The notes: a model not told the origin generated them from the letters alone. A stretch of 32,462 bases of DNA from JAWVZU01 sp033722075 (GCA_033722075.1 JAWVZU010000011.1:1-32462); one strand, 5' to 3'; shown: positions 14,557-23,129, counted from the first letter of the stretch. Program-made: numbers and translations.

Positions 14557-14982
14557 TCAGGCCGTGACGGGCTTGAGGCCCGGGACCCGCGATCGGTTCA
14601 GCGCCAGGGCACCGTCTCCCAGCAGCACCTGCGCTGCCGTCGCCGCGGCCAGGAACGCCGGATACTCCCAACCGCCGCCTTCGGCGCTGAACAGCCAGCC
14701 GGCGCCAAGATGCGCCCAGGTCGCGCCGAGTGCCACGGGAACCAGGATCGCAGCGGCCCAGCGGGTCTGAACACCAAGGACCAGGGCGATGCCGCCAACG
14801 GCCTCGGCCAGGAAGACGAGATAGGTCGTGAACTCGGGCAGTCCCAGGCTGCCAAAAAACGCCGCGGTACCCGCGAGGCTGAAGACGACCAGTTTGAGGT
14901 ACAGGCTGTGTGCGATGTAGACGATGCCCAGGGAAACGCGCAGCAGGGTAATTCCATAGTCATTGAGGTGTTGCTGATTCAT
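14557..14982 (-). CDS. DoxX-family membrane protein
   Basis: The 141-residue membrane protein has about four hydrophobic helices (LRVSLGIVYIAHSLYLKLVV; YLVFLAEAVGGIALVLGV; AAAILVPVALGATWAHLGAG; and FLAAATAAQVLLG). The family fingerprint includes EAVGGIALVLGVQTRWAA and the ALGATWAHLGAGW segment. DoxX/SURF4-type proteins are linked to redox and thiol stress in some bacteria; the exact role is unknown. I chose ATG 14982, which has GGAGA six bases upstream, over the TTG four codons earlier. It lies upstream of the amidohydrolase and pirin genes in the same direction (144 bp to the next start), and is divergent from a LysR gene. Confidence 0.88.
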   Translation of the reverse strand: MNQQHLNDYGITLLRVSLGIVYIAHSLYLKLVVFSLAGTAAFFGSLGLPEFTTYLVFLAEAVGGIALVLGVQTRWAAAILVPVALGATWAHLGAGWLFSAEGGGWEYPAFLAAATAAQVLLGDGALALNRSRVPGLKPVTA

Positions 14983-15030
14983 GTCTTTCTCCAATGGTTG
15001 GACAGGTGCTGTCAGCCTACTCCTGGCATA

Positions 15031-15079
15031 TTCGCAAGTGAATCCGCATAATTGGCAAAATTAATTTGCGAATTTGCAA
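15031..15079. promoter_or_regulatory. Candidate LysR operator between doxX and its divergent regulator
   Basis: TTCGCAA (15031-15037) and its inverse TTGCGAA (15066-15072) lie 28 bp apart. TTTGCAA (15073-15079) is adjacent and runs into the LysR start codon. Repeated inverted half-sites between a LysR gene and a divergent target are the usual arrangement for this family. Confidence 0.45.
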
Positions 15080-15960
15080 TGAATGACTGGGATGACCTGC
15101 GTTTCTTTCTCGCCGTCGTGGAAACCGGTTCGCTGGCCGGTGCTGCCAGACGCCTGCGAGTCAACCACTCCACGGTGTTTCGCCGGATCAACGCCATGGA
15201 AGAGAAGCTCCAGGTCCGACTTTTCGATCGCCTGCCGGAGGGCTACCGACTGACGCCGGAAGGCGAATCGATCATCGATGAGGCCCGCCGGATCGAAGAA
15301 TCCATCCACGAGATCGACCGCCGCATCGCCGGCAAGGACCTGCAGCTGTCGGGGCTCATTCGCCTGACCTCTCCCCTGGAGCTCGCCTTGAAGTTCTTGC
15401 CTGAACTCCTGGCCCGCTTCGCCGCTGCCTACCCCGACATCGAGATCGAAATCGCCGTCAGCGACTCCGATTTCGACCTGTCGCGCCGGGAAGCGGACCT
15501 GGCCCTGCGCGCCACCGCGGCGCCGCCCGAGCACCTGATCGGTCGCAAGATCGTGGACCTGCCGTGGTTCGCCGTGGCCGGCGAGGCGTACCTGGAGCCG
15601 CACGGCGTACCCGCGGATGTCGATGCCCTGTCGGGACATTGCCTCATTGGCGCAGACGCTGCCTTTTCCAGGCTGACCATCTTCGAATGGCAGCGCCGCC
15701 GGTTTCCCGCTTCGATCATTCGCTATCGAAGCAACAATCTCGCGACGATGGCGGCGCTGGCCCGCGCCGGGCTGGGTATTGCCTTCCTGCCAGTCGATCA
15801 GGACCAGGCTGGACTGCGTCGCCTGTTTCCGGTCTGCGCGGAGGCGACATCGGGGCTGTGGCTGCTGACCCATCCGGACCTGCGCCAGACGGCCCGCGTC
15901 CGAACGCTGATGACTTTCCTCCATGAAGAACTGGCGGACGACCCCCGGCTGTTGTCCTGA
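15079..15960 (+). CDS. LysR-family transcriptional regulator
   Basis: The 293-residue protein starts MNDWDDLRFFLAVVETGSLA, the standard first helix of LysR regulators. The recognition helix is SLAGAARRLRVNHSTVFRRI (HTH residues about 16-40), and the effector domain begins near residue 85 (QLSGLIRLTSPLE). It belongs to the AaeR/DhpR-like subgroup that has NHSTV(F/S)RR in the helix. I chose ATG 15079; a TTG at 15052 extends the frame but adds non-conserved residues over a likely operator. The gene is divergent from doxX and presumably controls the doxX-amidohydrolase-pirin group; the effector is unknown. Confidence 0.93.
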   Translation: MNDWDDLRFFLAVVETGSLAGAARRLRVNHSTVFRRINAMEEKLQVRLFDRLPEGYRLTPEGESIIDEARRIEESIHEIDRRIAGKDLQLSGLIRLTSPLELALKFLPELLARFAAAYPDIEIEIAVSDSDFDLSRREADLALRATAAPPEHLIGRKIVDLPWFAVAGEAYLEPHGVPADVDALSGHCLIGADAAFSRLTIFEWQRRRFPASIIRYRSNNLATMAALARAGLGIAFLPVDQDQAGLRRLFPVCAEATSGLWLLTHPDLRQTARVRTLMTFLHEELADDPRLLS

Positions 15961-16012
15961 CCGCCAAACCCGGATCTCGGGGCACGGCTGGAAAACAGCG
16001 CGGTAAAGCCCA

Positions 16013-16018
16013 TAGAAT
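16013..16018 (+). promoter_or_regulatory. Possible -10 element for bpt
   Basis: TAGAAT lies 10 bp before the bpt ATG, with TGGAAA 18 bp upstream as a possible -35. A start from here would leave almost no leader. Confidence 0.3.
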
Positions 16019-16028
16019 CGGGCTGGTC

Positions 16029-16736
16029 ATGGCGCAATCCACCGTACGCGTGCTGCAAACCGTCGAACACCGCTGCGGGTATTACCCGGATCGGTCCGCG
16101 CGCAATCTCGTCATCGATCCCAGTGCGGATCACCAGGAAGTGATCTACGACGCGGTGACCGCCTCGGGGTTTCGGCGGGCCGGGGACCTGATCTTTCGCC
16201 CCCATTGCCGCAACTGCAACGCCTGCCACGCAACGCGCATTCCCGTTGACCGGTTCGAACCCAACCGCGCCCAGCGCCGCTGCTGGCGCCGCAACTCGGA
16301 CCTCAAGACGCGCGTGTCGGAGGCGCACCTCTCAGACGAGAACTTCCGCCTCTATGAGCGCTACCTGAACCATCGCCATCCGGGCGGGGGCATGGACAAT
16401 CCTCGCCGCGAGGACTTCGAGAATTTCCTTCTCAGCCGCTGGGCAAACACCTTGTTCATCGAACTGCGCTGGGACGAACGGCTGCTGGGCATCGCCGTGA
16501 CCGACCGCCTGGCGAGCGGACTTTCCGCGGTCTATTGCTTCTATGACCACACCTGGCGCGACCGGAGTCTCGGCACCTTCGCGATCCTGACCCAGCTGGC
16601 CTACGCTCGGGAACTGGGGCTGCCGTACCTGTATCTCGGCTACTGGTTGCCGGGTCATCCCAAGATGGCCTACAAGACCCGCTTCAGACCGATCGAGATC
16701 TTCTCCCGGGGACGCTGGCAGCCGCCGCCGTCGTGA
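16029..16736 (+). CDS. bpt: Aspartate/glutamate leucyltransferase (Bpt), N-degron pathway
   Basis: Bpt attaches leucine from Leu-tRNA to proteins with N-terminal Asp or Glu, marking them for ClpS-ClpAP. The 235-residue product has the N-terminal cysteine-containing ATE domain (EHRCGYYPDRSARNLVIDP, later FRPHCRNCNACHATRIPV with its CxxC pattern) and the C-terminal GNAT-like transferase domain with YCFYDHTWRDRSLGTFAI and LPYLYLGYWLPGHPKMAYK. Length and motifs match bacterial Bpt rather than eukaryotic Ate1. ATG 16029 is preceded only by a weak CGGG. The stop overlaps the GTG start of the next gene (GTGA). Confidence 0.94.
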   Translation: MAQSTVRVLQTVEHRCGYYPDRSARNLVIDPSADHQEVIYDAVTASGFRRAGDLIFRPHCRNCNACHATRIPVDRFEPNRAQRRCWRRNSDLKTRVSEAHLSDENFRLYERYLNHRHPGGGMDNPRREDFENFLLSRWANTLFIELRWDERLLGIAVTDRLASGLSAVYCFYDHTWRDRSLGTFAILTQLAYARELGLPYLYLGYWLPGHPKMAYKTRFRPIEIFSRGRWQPPPS

Positions 16737-18223
16737 GCCGACTGGGTCTGTTCAATCGCACGCTGCTGGTCGTCCTGATCTGCGTCGTCGTGGGCGGCTA
16801 CCAATGGCTCGTCAGTCAGGCCATGGCCACGTGGCCGGCCACCGAAGGCGTCGTGACCCGCTCCGAAACTCGCCCTTACCGGCTGGGTGACGACCTGATC
16901 GTCTATCTTTCCCTGCGCTACCGCTACAGCGTCGACGGCCGCACCTACACGGGAGACCGGGTGACCGCCTCGGGCGCGTACGGTGCGCGCTTCGAGCGCC
17001 TGGTCGTTAATGACCAGGGTTCCGCCCTGGCACGCTGGTGGTGGCGCAATTTTCCCCAGCCCGCGGGAAACAGCCACGACGACCTCCTGCCCGCGGCCGC
17101 TCGCTACCCACCCGGGGCAAAGGTCAGCGTCTACTATGACCCGGACCACCCGGATCGGGCGGTGCTCGATCGAAGCACGGACTTCCGATTCTTCGTGCTT
17201 GCCGTTGCGCTGATCTTCCTCGCCCTGCTGTTCGCCCCGCTGGTCTGGATCTACCGCAAGGTCACCGAAACCCTTTCGGCGGACCGGCAACTGGCGAATT
17301 CACTGGCCACCCGCTGGCAACGTTTCCTGGGGCTGATGGGGATATTCGGACTCCTGCTCATGGTCTGGAGCTTCGTTCAGGCTCGCAAGGCGGCGCAACC
17401 GCCCCCGGAAGAAGCGCTCGCTTCGCTTTGCACCAAGGCGACACGATCCATGGAAAGCCGCTGGGCCGCAGTCCCGCTTGAACCGTCCTTCGATCCGGCA
17501 TGGCGCGAGACCGGCCTCGACGAACCACGTTTCGCGGCGTGCCCCTCGGAAGAGCCGGTGTCGCTCAGGGCCCCATTTTCGCGCGATCGCCTGGAAGCGC
17601 TGGTCGGCTGCCGGGTCACCGTCGCTGATCCACCCGTCGCGGCGTTCGCCCGACTGGATTTCGGTTCCCATGGAACCGTCGGCCACTGGACTGACGAACG
17701 TTACCAGCATGCCCTCGGCGTGGCAGGCGACGACACCGGATTGTGGTTGCTCTCGCACGAACTCGGCGCGCTCCGGCCGCAAAGACAGGACCGCACCTGG
17801 ACCGGACGACTCATTCCCGTCGCCGGACTTCCGGTCAACCGGTGGCGCTACGAGCGCAACTGGACCGCCCTGGGCCAGGCGTTGAGCCAATACCCTTACG
17901 TACTGCTCAGTGACCGGGCCACCCCCGTGGGCCTCCGAATGCTGGGCTCCTACGGTTCCTGCGCCGTTGCAACGGCGGAGGAGTACCCGGTTGGGGGACC
18001 CGTCTGGGTTCGCGCGCGCTACAACACTGGCGACTGGCCCTCGGAACGGTACGCAGCCGGACGGCCACTCTTGTTGGCCATCCATACGCCACCGCAATAC
18101 CAACGCGAACGGACCGAGGGGTGGCGCTTGCTGCAGGGATTCGCGGGGGGGCTGGCGATCCTGGGTCTGGTGCCGCTCCTGGTCGGCTGGATCAGTCGAC
18201 TCTACGGTCGGCCGCTGTGGTGA
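16733..18223 (+). CDS. DUF3592-domain membrane protein
   Basis: The 496-residue product begins at a GTG overlapping the bpt stop by 4 bp. A TM helix lies at residues about 8-30. A DUF3592 domain (about 33-150) has TEGVVTRSETRP, LRYRYSVDGRTYTGDRV, YPPGAKVSVYYDPDHPDRAV. Two TM helices follow at about 153-175 and 193-213. Then comes a soluble domain of about 240 residues with Cys at LCTKATRS, RFAACPSEE, LVGCRVTV and GSCAVA, which I do not recognise. A last TM helix lies near 465-485. The function of DUF3592 is unknown. Translational coupling with bpt suggests joint expression but not necessarily a shared pathway. Confidence 0.83.
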   Translation: MSRLGLFNRTLLVVLICVVVGGYQWLVSQAMATWPATEGVVTRSETRPYRLGDDLIVYLSLRYRYSVDGRTYTGDRVTASGAYGARFERLVVNDQGSALARWWWRNFPQPAGNSHDDLLPAAARYPPGAKVSVYYDPDHPDRAVLDRSTDFRFFVLAVALIFLALLFAPLVWIYRKVTETLSADRQLANSLATRWQRFLGLMGIFGLLLMVWSFVQARKAAQPPPEEALASLCTKATRSMESRWAAVPLEPSFDPAWRETGLDEPRFAACPSEEPVSLRAPFSRDRLEALVGCRVTVADPPVAAFARLDFGSHGTVGHWTDERYQHALGVAGDDTGLWLLSHELGALRPQRQDRTWTGRLIPVAGLPVNRWRYERNWTALGQALSQYPYVLLSDRATPVGLRMLGSYGSCAVATAEEYPVGGPVWVRARYNTGDWPSERYAAGRPLLLAIHTPPQYQRERTEGWRLLQGFAGGLAILGLVPLLVGWISRLYGRPLW

Positions 18224-18224
18224 A

Positions 18225-18593
18225 CTACCAGCCGAGCAGGCGCTTGGCCTCGTCCAGGGAGTTCACCACGTCGACCTTGTAGCCGAGCTCCCGGGCGGTC
18301 TTGTTCAGCTGGATATTCCCGACTTTTGAGCTGACCGATTCAGTCACGATCCGGATACCACGCAATACCCCGCGCTCGACCGCGTATTTGCTGCCTTCCT
18401 GCAGAATGCGGCGCACCTCGTCGTCGGTCGGCACGAACTCCGTGAGGTCCGTGATCACCACCATCCCCGGTTCCAGACGATCGACGCCGTCCTTGAACTT
18501 GGAGACGTAGTCATGCGCCTCCGCTTCGTCGAACTTCCCGCTCAGGACGCACAGAATCGCATTCTTTTCGGGATTGATCTTCAGATCGAACAT
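18225..18593 (-). CDS. Small STAS-like (SpoIIAA-type) protein
   Basis: The 122-residue soluble protein has an alternating strand-helix pattern: ILCVLSGKFDEAEAHDYVSK, PGMVVITDLTEFVPTDDEVR, GVLRGIRIVTESVSSKVGNI, then GYKVDVVNSLDEAKRLLGW. This matches the STAS fold of anti-sigma-factor antagonists and similar adaptors. The canonical phosphorylated Ser/Thr in a DSSG-type motif is not obvious, so signalling by phosphorylation cannot be claimed. The stop lies one base from that of the convergent DUF3592 gene. It lies 38 bp downstream of queG and may share its transcript. Confidence 0.75.
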   Translation of the reverse strand: MFDLKINPEKNAILCVLSGKFDEAEAHDYVSKFKDGVDRLEPGMVVITDLTEFVPTDDEVRRILQEGSKYAVERGVLRGIRIVTESVSSKVGNIQLNKTARELGYKVDVVNSLDEAKRLLGW

Positions 18594-18631
18594 ATGATCG
18601 CTTCTTCACTAAGCCTTGACCGGATCATAGT

Positions 18632-19699
18632 CTATTCGCGGTCGATTTGTCGCAGGGCCCAGGCGACATGTTCGCGCACCAGGGGGGACGGATGGTCCTC
18701 GCGCGCGACCAGCGCGGCCCGAACTTCTTCCGATGGGCCCGCGTTACCCAGAGCGACCGCAATGTTTCGCAGCCAGCACTCGTAGCCGATGCGACGAATC
18801 GGCGAACCCTCGGTCCGGGACAGGAACTCGGCCTCGGTCCAGGCAAAAAGATCCACCAGCGCCGGCGCATCGAGATTGCCGCGCGGCAGGAAATCGGCCT
18901 CCGGTGTGGGCGTCGAAAACTTGTTCCAGGGACAGAATAGCTGGCAGTCGTCGCAGCCGTAGATCCGGTTGCCCATCATCGGGCGCAGTTCCGGGGGAAT
19001 CGAACCGCGCAGTTCGATGGTCAGGTAGGAGATGCAGCGCCGGGCGTCGACTTCGTAGGGCGCCACGATCGCGTCGGTGGGACACACTTCAAGACAGCGG
19101 GTGCAGGTCCCGCAGTGATTGGTCAGGGGCTTGTCCACCGGCAGCGGCAGATCGGTGTACAACTCGCCGAGGAAGAACCACGAGCCGGCATCCTTGTGCA
19201 GCAGATTGCTGTGCTTGCCGATCCAGCCCAGTCCGGCCTTTTCCGCAAGCGCCTTTTCCAGCACCGGCGCACTGTCGACGAACGCCCGATACCCGAAATC
19301 TCCGACCCGTCGCCTGATCCGGTCGGCCAGTTTCTGGATTCGCTTGCGCAGCACCTTGTGGTAATCGCGACCCAGTGCATAGCGGGACACGTAGCCCAGC
19401 TCCGGCTCGTCCAGAACCTGCATCGGATCGGCACCCGCGGGCGGCAGGTAGTCCATCCGCAGGGAAATGACGCGGACCGTGCCGGGGACCAGGTCGGCCG
19501 GGCGGCTCCGGCGGGTGCCGTGGCGTTTCATGTAATCCATCTCGCCATGAAACCCGGCGTCCAGCCAGTTCATCAGGCGGGCCTCGTGTTCGGCCAGATC
19601 GGTATCGGCGATGCCCACGGCCTGAAAGCCGAGCTCCCCACCCCAGCGACGAATGTCCTCGCTCAAGGCCTGGTAGTCGATCTCGCACTGTTGTCTCAT
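18632..19699 (-). CDS. queG: Epoxyqueuosine reductase QueG
   Basis: QueG reduces epoxyqueuosine to queuosine, the last step of tRNA wobble modification, using cobalamin and two iron-sulfur clusters. The 355-residue product has the QueG N-terminal fold (AVGIADTDLAEHEARLMNWL, HGEMDYMKRH). The conserved substrate/cobalamin-site region is ALGRDYHKVLR, AFVDSAPVLEKALAEKAGLG, WIGKHSNLL. The ferredoxin-like Cys motifs are CGTCTRCLEVCP (about residue 196) and GCDDCQLFCPWN. A C-terminal HEAT-like helix pair closes the chain (REHVAWALRQ). I chose ATG 19699; the frame stays open much further upstream but only antisense to nnr. It is divergent from nnr with 21 bp between start codons. Confidence 0.94.
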   Translation of the reverse strand: MRQQCEIDYQALSEDIRRWGGELGFQAVGIADTDLAEHEARLMNWLDAGFHGEMDYMKRHGTRRSRPADLVPGTVRVISLRMDYLPPAGADPMQVLDEPELGYVSRYALGRDYHKVLRKRIQKLADRIRRRVGDFGYRAFVDSAPVLEKALAEKAGLGWIGKHSNLLHKDAGSWFFLGELYTDLPLPVDKPLTNHCGTCTRCLEVCPTDAIVAPYEVDARRCISYLTIELRGSIPPELRPMMGNRIYGCDDCQLFCPWNKFSTPTPEADFLPRGNLDAPALVDLFAWTEAEFLSRTEGSPIRRIGYECWLRNIAVALGNAGPSEEVRAALVAREDHPSPLVREHVAWALRQIDRE

Positions 19700-19707
19700 G
19701 CGGCCAG

Positions 19708-19713
19708 TATAAT
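19708..19713 (+). promoter_or_regulatory. Possible -10 for nnr
   Basis: A perfect TATAAT ends 7 bp before the nnr ATG and directly abuts its TTGGAG ribosome site. If active, the message would be nearly leaderless and lack that site, so it may be fortuitous. Confidence 0.3.
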
Positions 19714-19720
19714 TGGAGCC

Positions 19721-21193
19721 ATGGATATCCGACTGTACACGGCGTCCCAGACGCGCGACCTCGACCGCACCGCCATCGAGACTTTCGAAGTGCCCGGTTA
19801 CACGCTGATGACCCGAGCCGGAGAGATCTGTTACCGGGTCCTTCGCGGGCGCTGGCCGGAAGCAGCGGTTCTGCGCATCGTCTGCGGCGCGGGCAACAAC
19901 GCCGGCGACGGCTACGTGATCGGGCGACTGGCGCTGGAAGACGGCAAGCGGGTGGACCTGGTCCATCTGGTGGACCCGGAAAAGCTCAAGGGTGATGCGG
20001 CACAGGCGTGGAAGGACTACCGCGACGCCGGTGGAGAAGCCCAGCCCTGGTCCGCGGACGACTTCGAGGCCGACCTGGTTGTCGATGCGATCCTCGGAAC
20101 CGGCCTGGACAGACCGCCGGAAGGAGACTTTGGGGAAGCAGTCGAAGCGATCAATGCGTCGGGTCTGCCGGTTCTCGCGGTGGATATTCCAACCGGGGTC
20201 CATGCCGATACCGGTCGAGTCCTCGGGTGCGCCGTCCGCGCCACGACCACGGTCACATTCATCGGGCGCAAGCGCGGCCTCTACACCGGGGAAGGCGTCG
20301 ATTACACGGGTGACGTCGTGTTCGACGGCCTGAAGGTCCCGGACGCCGTCTACGATGAAGTACCAGCCCAGGCCCGGCTTATCGGGAAACCACTGATCGG
20401 CGAGCACCTCGGAGCTCGCCGGCCGCCCAATGCCCACAAGGGAAACTTCGGTGCGATCGCAATTTTCGGCGGCCATCCCGGCATGCCCGGTGCGGTGCGC
20501 ATGGCGGGCGAGGCGGCACTGCGCAGCGGTGCCGGACTGGTGAAGGTGGCGACCCACCCGGACCACGCCGGTGCGATTCCCCTGGCGTGCGCGGCGCTGA
20601 TGAGCGAGGCGGTCGCCGATGCGCCGGCGGTCAAGCGAATCAGAGACTGGTCCGATGTGCTCGCCCTGGGACCCGGGCTGGGCCAGGGCGACTGGTCCCG
20701 AGACGTCTTCGAGGCGGCCCTGGACGGCACGCAACCTGTCGTTCTGGATGCGGACGCGTTGAATCTGCTGGCGCGCGATCCGCGGCAGCGGGAGAACTGG
20801 ATCCTCACCCCGCACCCCGGAGAAGCCGCCCGGCTGCTGGATTGCTCGGTTGGGGAGATCCAGGCCGACCGCTTCGAAGCCGCGCAGACCCTTGCCGAGC
20901 GCTACGGAGGGGTATGTATCCTGAAGGGCGCCGGAACGGTAATCGCCGACCACAGGGGCTGGTCCGTTTGCCGCCTGGGCAATCCCGGCATGGCCACCGC
21001 GGGCATGGGTGATGTGCTGACGGGAGTGACCGCCGCCATGCTGGGTCAGGGCTTCGACCTCATGACAGCGGCCGAACTTGCCGTCTGTGTGCATGCCCAT
21101 GCCGGCGACCTGGCGGCACGGGCAGGCCAACGCGGAATGCTCGCCACCGACCTGTTGGCCGTTTTGCGCCCCGCGGTGAATCCCGGCCCATGA
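19721..21193 (+). CDS. nnr: Bifunctional NAD(P)HX epimerase/dehydratase
   Basis: Nnr repairs hydrated NAD(P)H: the N-terminal half interconverts the R and S forms and the C-terminal half dehydrates the S form using ADP or ATP. The 490-residue product has YjeF-N motifs (RIVCGAGNNAGDGYVIGRLA near 53, VVDAILGTGL, VLAVDIPTGVHADTG). The ribokinase-like dehydratase has NAHKGNFGAIAIFGG, LALGPGLGQ, LDADALNLL, LTPHPGE and NPGMATAGMGDVLTG. The start ATG 19721 has TTGGAG five bases upstream. The stop overlaps the tsaE ATG by 4 bp. The nnr-tsaE-amidase order is the E. coli arrangement. Confidence 0.96.
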   Translation: MDIRLYTASQTRDLDRTAIETFEVPGYTLMTRAGEICYRVLRGRWPEAAVLRIVCGAGNNAGDGYVIGRLALEDGKRVDLVHLVDPEKLKGDAAQAWKDYRDAGGEAQPWSADDFEADLVVDAILGTGLDRPPEGDFGEAVEAINASGLPVLAVDIPTGVHADTGRVLGCAVRATTTVTFIGRKRGLYTGEGVDYTGDVVFDGLKVPDAVYDEVPAQARLIGKPLIGEHLGARRPPNAHKGNFGAIAIFGGHPGMPGAVRMAGEAALRSGAGLVKVATHPDHAGAIPLACAALMSEAVADAPAVKRIRDWSDVLALGPGLGQGDWSRDVFEAALDGTQPVVLDADALNLLARDPRQRENWILTPHPGEAARLLDCSVGEIQADRFEAAQTLAERYGGVCILKGAGTVIADHRGWSVCRLGNPGMATAGMGDVLTGVTAAMLGQGFDLMTAAELAVCVHAHAGDLAARAGQRGMLATDLLAVLRPAVNPGP

Positions 21194-21639
21194 AACACAC
21201 CGACCTGAGCGAGGCGGCACTGGGAGATCTCGCGACGCAGCTCGCGGCATCTCTCGGCCATGAACCGACGGTGATCCACCTGGTCGGGCCGCTGGGCGCC
21301 GGCAAGACCACCTTCGTCCGCTCCCTGCTGCGTGCCCTGGGCCACAGCGGACCGGTCAAGAGCCCAAGCTATGGGCTTGTCGAGCCTTACGAGGTTGGCG
21401 ACCGCCGCATCTGCCATCTGGACCTGTACCGTCTCAATGACCCCGAGGAACTGGAGTTCCTGGGCATTCGGGACCTGGTCGGCGACACTGATCTGCTCCT
21501 CATCGAGTGGCCCGAACAAGGCGGCGGACTCGTCCCGGACGCGGACCTGACGGTCCGGATCGACCTGGCTTCCGCCGGTCATCGCGACGTCGAGCTGTTG
21601 ACCTCAGCCACGAGAACGTCGAAAACTAAAGTCATTTAA
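21190..21639 (+). CDS. tsaE: TsaE, ATPase for tRNA t6A synthesis
   Basis: TsaE works with TsaB and TsaD to place threonylcarbamoyl on A37 of ANN-decoding tRNAs. The 149-residue product has Walker A GPLGAGKTTF at 34-43, VKSPSYGLVEPYE, the switch-like HLDLYRLNDPEEL, and the IEWPEQGGGLVPDADL motif near 107-122 that is diagnostic for TsaE. Its ATG lies within the nnr stop (ATGA), implying translational coupling. A gap of about 140 bp separates it from the amidase gene. Confidence 0.95.
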   Translation: MKHTDLSEAALGDLATQLAASLGHEPTVIHLVGPLGAGKTTFVRSLLRALGHSGPVKSPSYGLVEPYEVGDRRICHLDLYRLNDPEELEFLGIRDLVGDTDLLLIEWPEQGGGLVPDADLTVRIDLASAGHRDVELLTSATRTSKTKVI

Positions 21640-21781
21640 TTCAGCTAGTTATAAGCACAACCCCGAAATCTAGTTGAAAAATCGGCTCCAATCGGTTAAT
21701 TCTTATCAGTGATGGCAGCCATCGGGTCCCGCGCCTTGATTGGGGCCCCACCTTAGAAGAGGGGTGCTCTGGGCCCAACGC
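21640..21781. other. tsaE-amidase intergenic region
   Basis: This 142-bp AT-richer stretch has TTGAAA (21674-21679) and a weak TAATTC 17 bp later, a poor promoter candidate. ATCGG occurs three times (21682, 21691 and 21721). No terminator or small gene is convincing. Confidence 0.3.
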
Positions 21782-23080
21782 ATGTACCGTCTTCTGTACA
21801 TCTCTGCAGTCTGGATCGTATTGGTCTCGGCCGGCCTGGCGGCGGAGGTCGAGGGCGTTCGTGTCTGGGCGGGCCCGGAAAAGACGCGCGCCGTAATCGA
21901 ACTTGACGAAGCCGTCGACTACCGGGTTTTCACGCTCGCAAATCCCGAGCGCGTGGTGGTCGATCTAGAGTCCAGCACCCTCCGGTCGGATCTCCAGCTT
22001 CCCGCAGGCAGCGGCGAACTCCTTGCAGGCATTCGGAGCGGTTCCCAGCAGTCCGGCGACCTGCGCTTCGTGTTTGACCTGAAGAACCGCGCACGCCCCA
22101 AGAGCTTCCTCCTGCCGCCGGCCGAGTCCTACAGCCATCGTCTCGTGATCGACCTGCACGGCCAGTCCACGGCCTCCGGGGAACCGGTTCGGAAGGCGGA
22201 GGAAATCGTCACCCAGGAGCGGGATATCGTCGTCGCCATCGATGCTGGGCACGGAGGCGAGGACCCGGGGGCAATCGGGCCGAGCGGCGCGCGGGAAAAA
22301 GACGTCACCCTCGCCATCGCCCGGGAAGCAGCGGCTTCGATCAATGCCGTTCCCGGCTTCAAGGCCGTACTCGTTCGCGACGGGGACTATTACATTCCAC
22401 ACCTGGGCCGACCGGCAAAAGCACGCCAGCACCGGGCCGACTTCTTCGTTTCGATTCACGCCGACGCATTTCCGGATCGCCGGGTCCGGGGCTCCGGCGT
22501 GTTCGTGCTCTCACAGCGCCGGGCCTCCAGCGAGGCGGCCAAGTGGCTCGCCGATCGGGAGAACCGCTCCGACCTCGCCGGCGGTGTCCGTCTCGGCGAC
22601 AAGGACGATACGCTCGCGGCGGTCCTCCTCGACCTGTCCCAGTCGGCCAGCCTGGAAGCCAGTGATCGGGCCGCCGAGAAGGTTCTCGCAGCACTCGAGC
22701 GGGTCGGCAAGGTCCACAAGAAACATGTCGAACGGGCACCGTTTGCCGTGCTCACCTCACCCGACATCCCCTCGGTCCTGGTGGAAACCGCATTCATCAC
22801 CAATCCCGACGAAGAGAAGCGGTTGAAGTCGAGACGCGGCCGGGAGAGAATCGCGCGAGCGATTGCCGACGGGATCATCGCCTACTTCGAACAGTCTCCG
22901 CCGCCGGGAACCTGGGTTGCCAGGAACGGTGGCCGCAAACGTCACATCGTGTCTCGCGGTGAAACGCTGAGCGAAATTGCCGCCAAGCATCGGATCAGTC
23001 TGAATCGCCTGCGTGAGGCGAACGCGATCAACGGCGATCTGGTCAGAGTGGGCGATGTCTTGAAGATTCCCGCCGGCTGA
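21782..23080 (+). CDS. amiC: N-acetylmuramoyl-L-alanine amidase with AMIN and LysM domains
   Basis: This periplasmic zinc amidase splits the glycan-peptide bond of peptidoglycan during cell separation. From ATG 21782 it has 432 residues; an in-frame GTG at 21764 is possible. A Sec signal (YRLLYISAVWIVLVSAGLAA) precedes an AMIN domain (about 22-130) that targets septa. The Amidase_3 domain (about 150-375) has zinc ligands in DAGHGGEDPGA, REKDV and SIHADAF, and catalytic Glu in VETAFITN. A C-terminal LysM repeat (RHIVSRGETLSEIAAKHRIS ... VGDVLKIPAG) binds glycan. Architecture fits AmiB/AmiC-type enzymes; the symbol is approximate. In E. coli the gene at this place (amiB) is followed by mutL, which is absent here. 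Confidence 0.92.
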   Translation: MYRLLYISAVWIVLVSAGLAAEVEGVRVWAGPEKTRAVIELDEAVDYRVFTLANPERVVVDLESSTLRSDLQLPAGSGELLAGIRSGSQQSGDLRFVFDLKNRARPKSFLLPPAESYSHRLVIDLHGQSTASGEPVRKAEEIVTQERDIVVAIDAGHGGEDPGAIGPSGAREKDVTLAIAREAAASINAVPGFKAVLVRDGDYYIPHLGRPAKARQHRADFFVSIHADAFPDRRVRGSGVFVLSQRRASSEAAKWLADRENRSDLAGGVRLGDKDDTLAAVLLDLSQSASLEASDRAAEKVLAALERVGKVHKKHVERAPFAVLTSPDIPSVLVETAFITNPDEEKRLKSRRGRERIARAIADGIIAYFEQSPPPGTWVARNGGRKRHIVSRGETLSEIAAKHRISLNRLREANAINGDLVRVGDVLKIPAG

Positions 23081-23129
23081 CAAACCGGTCGACACCGGTC
23101 CGTTCCTGTTTGGCTGAGTGGCTCTACGG

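Noticed and set aside
19700..21250. Upstream open extension of queG to an 872-aa protein
   Set aside because: The extension is antisense to nnr, and QueG has a normal length from ATG 19699.
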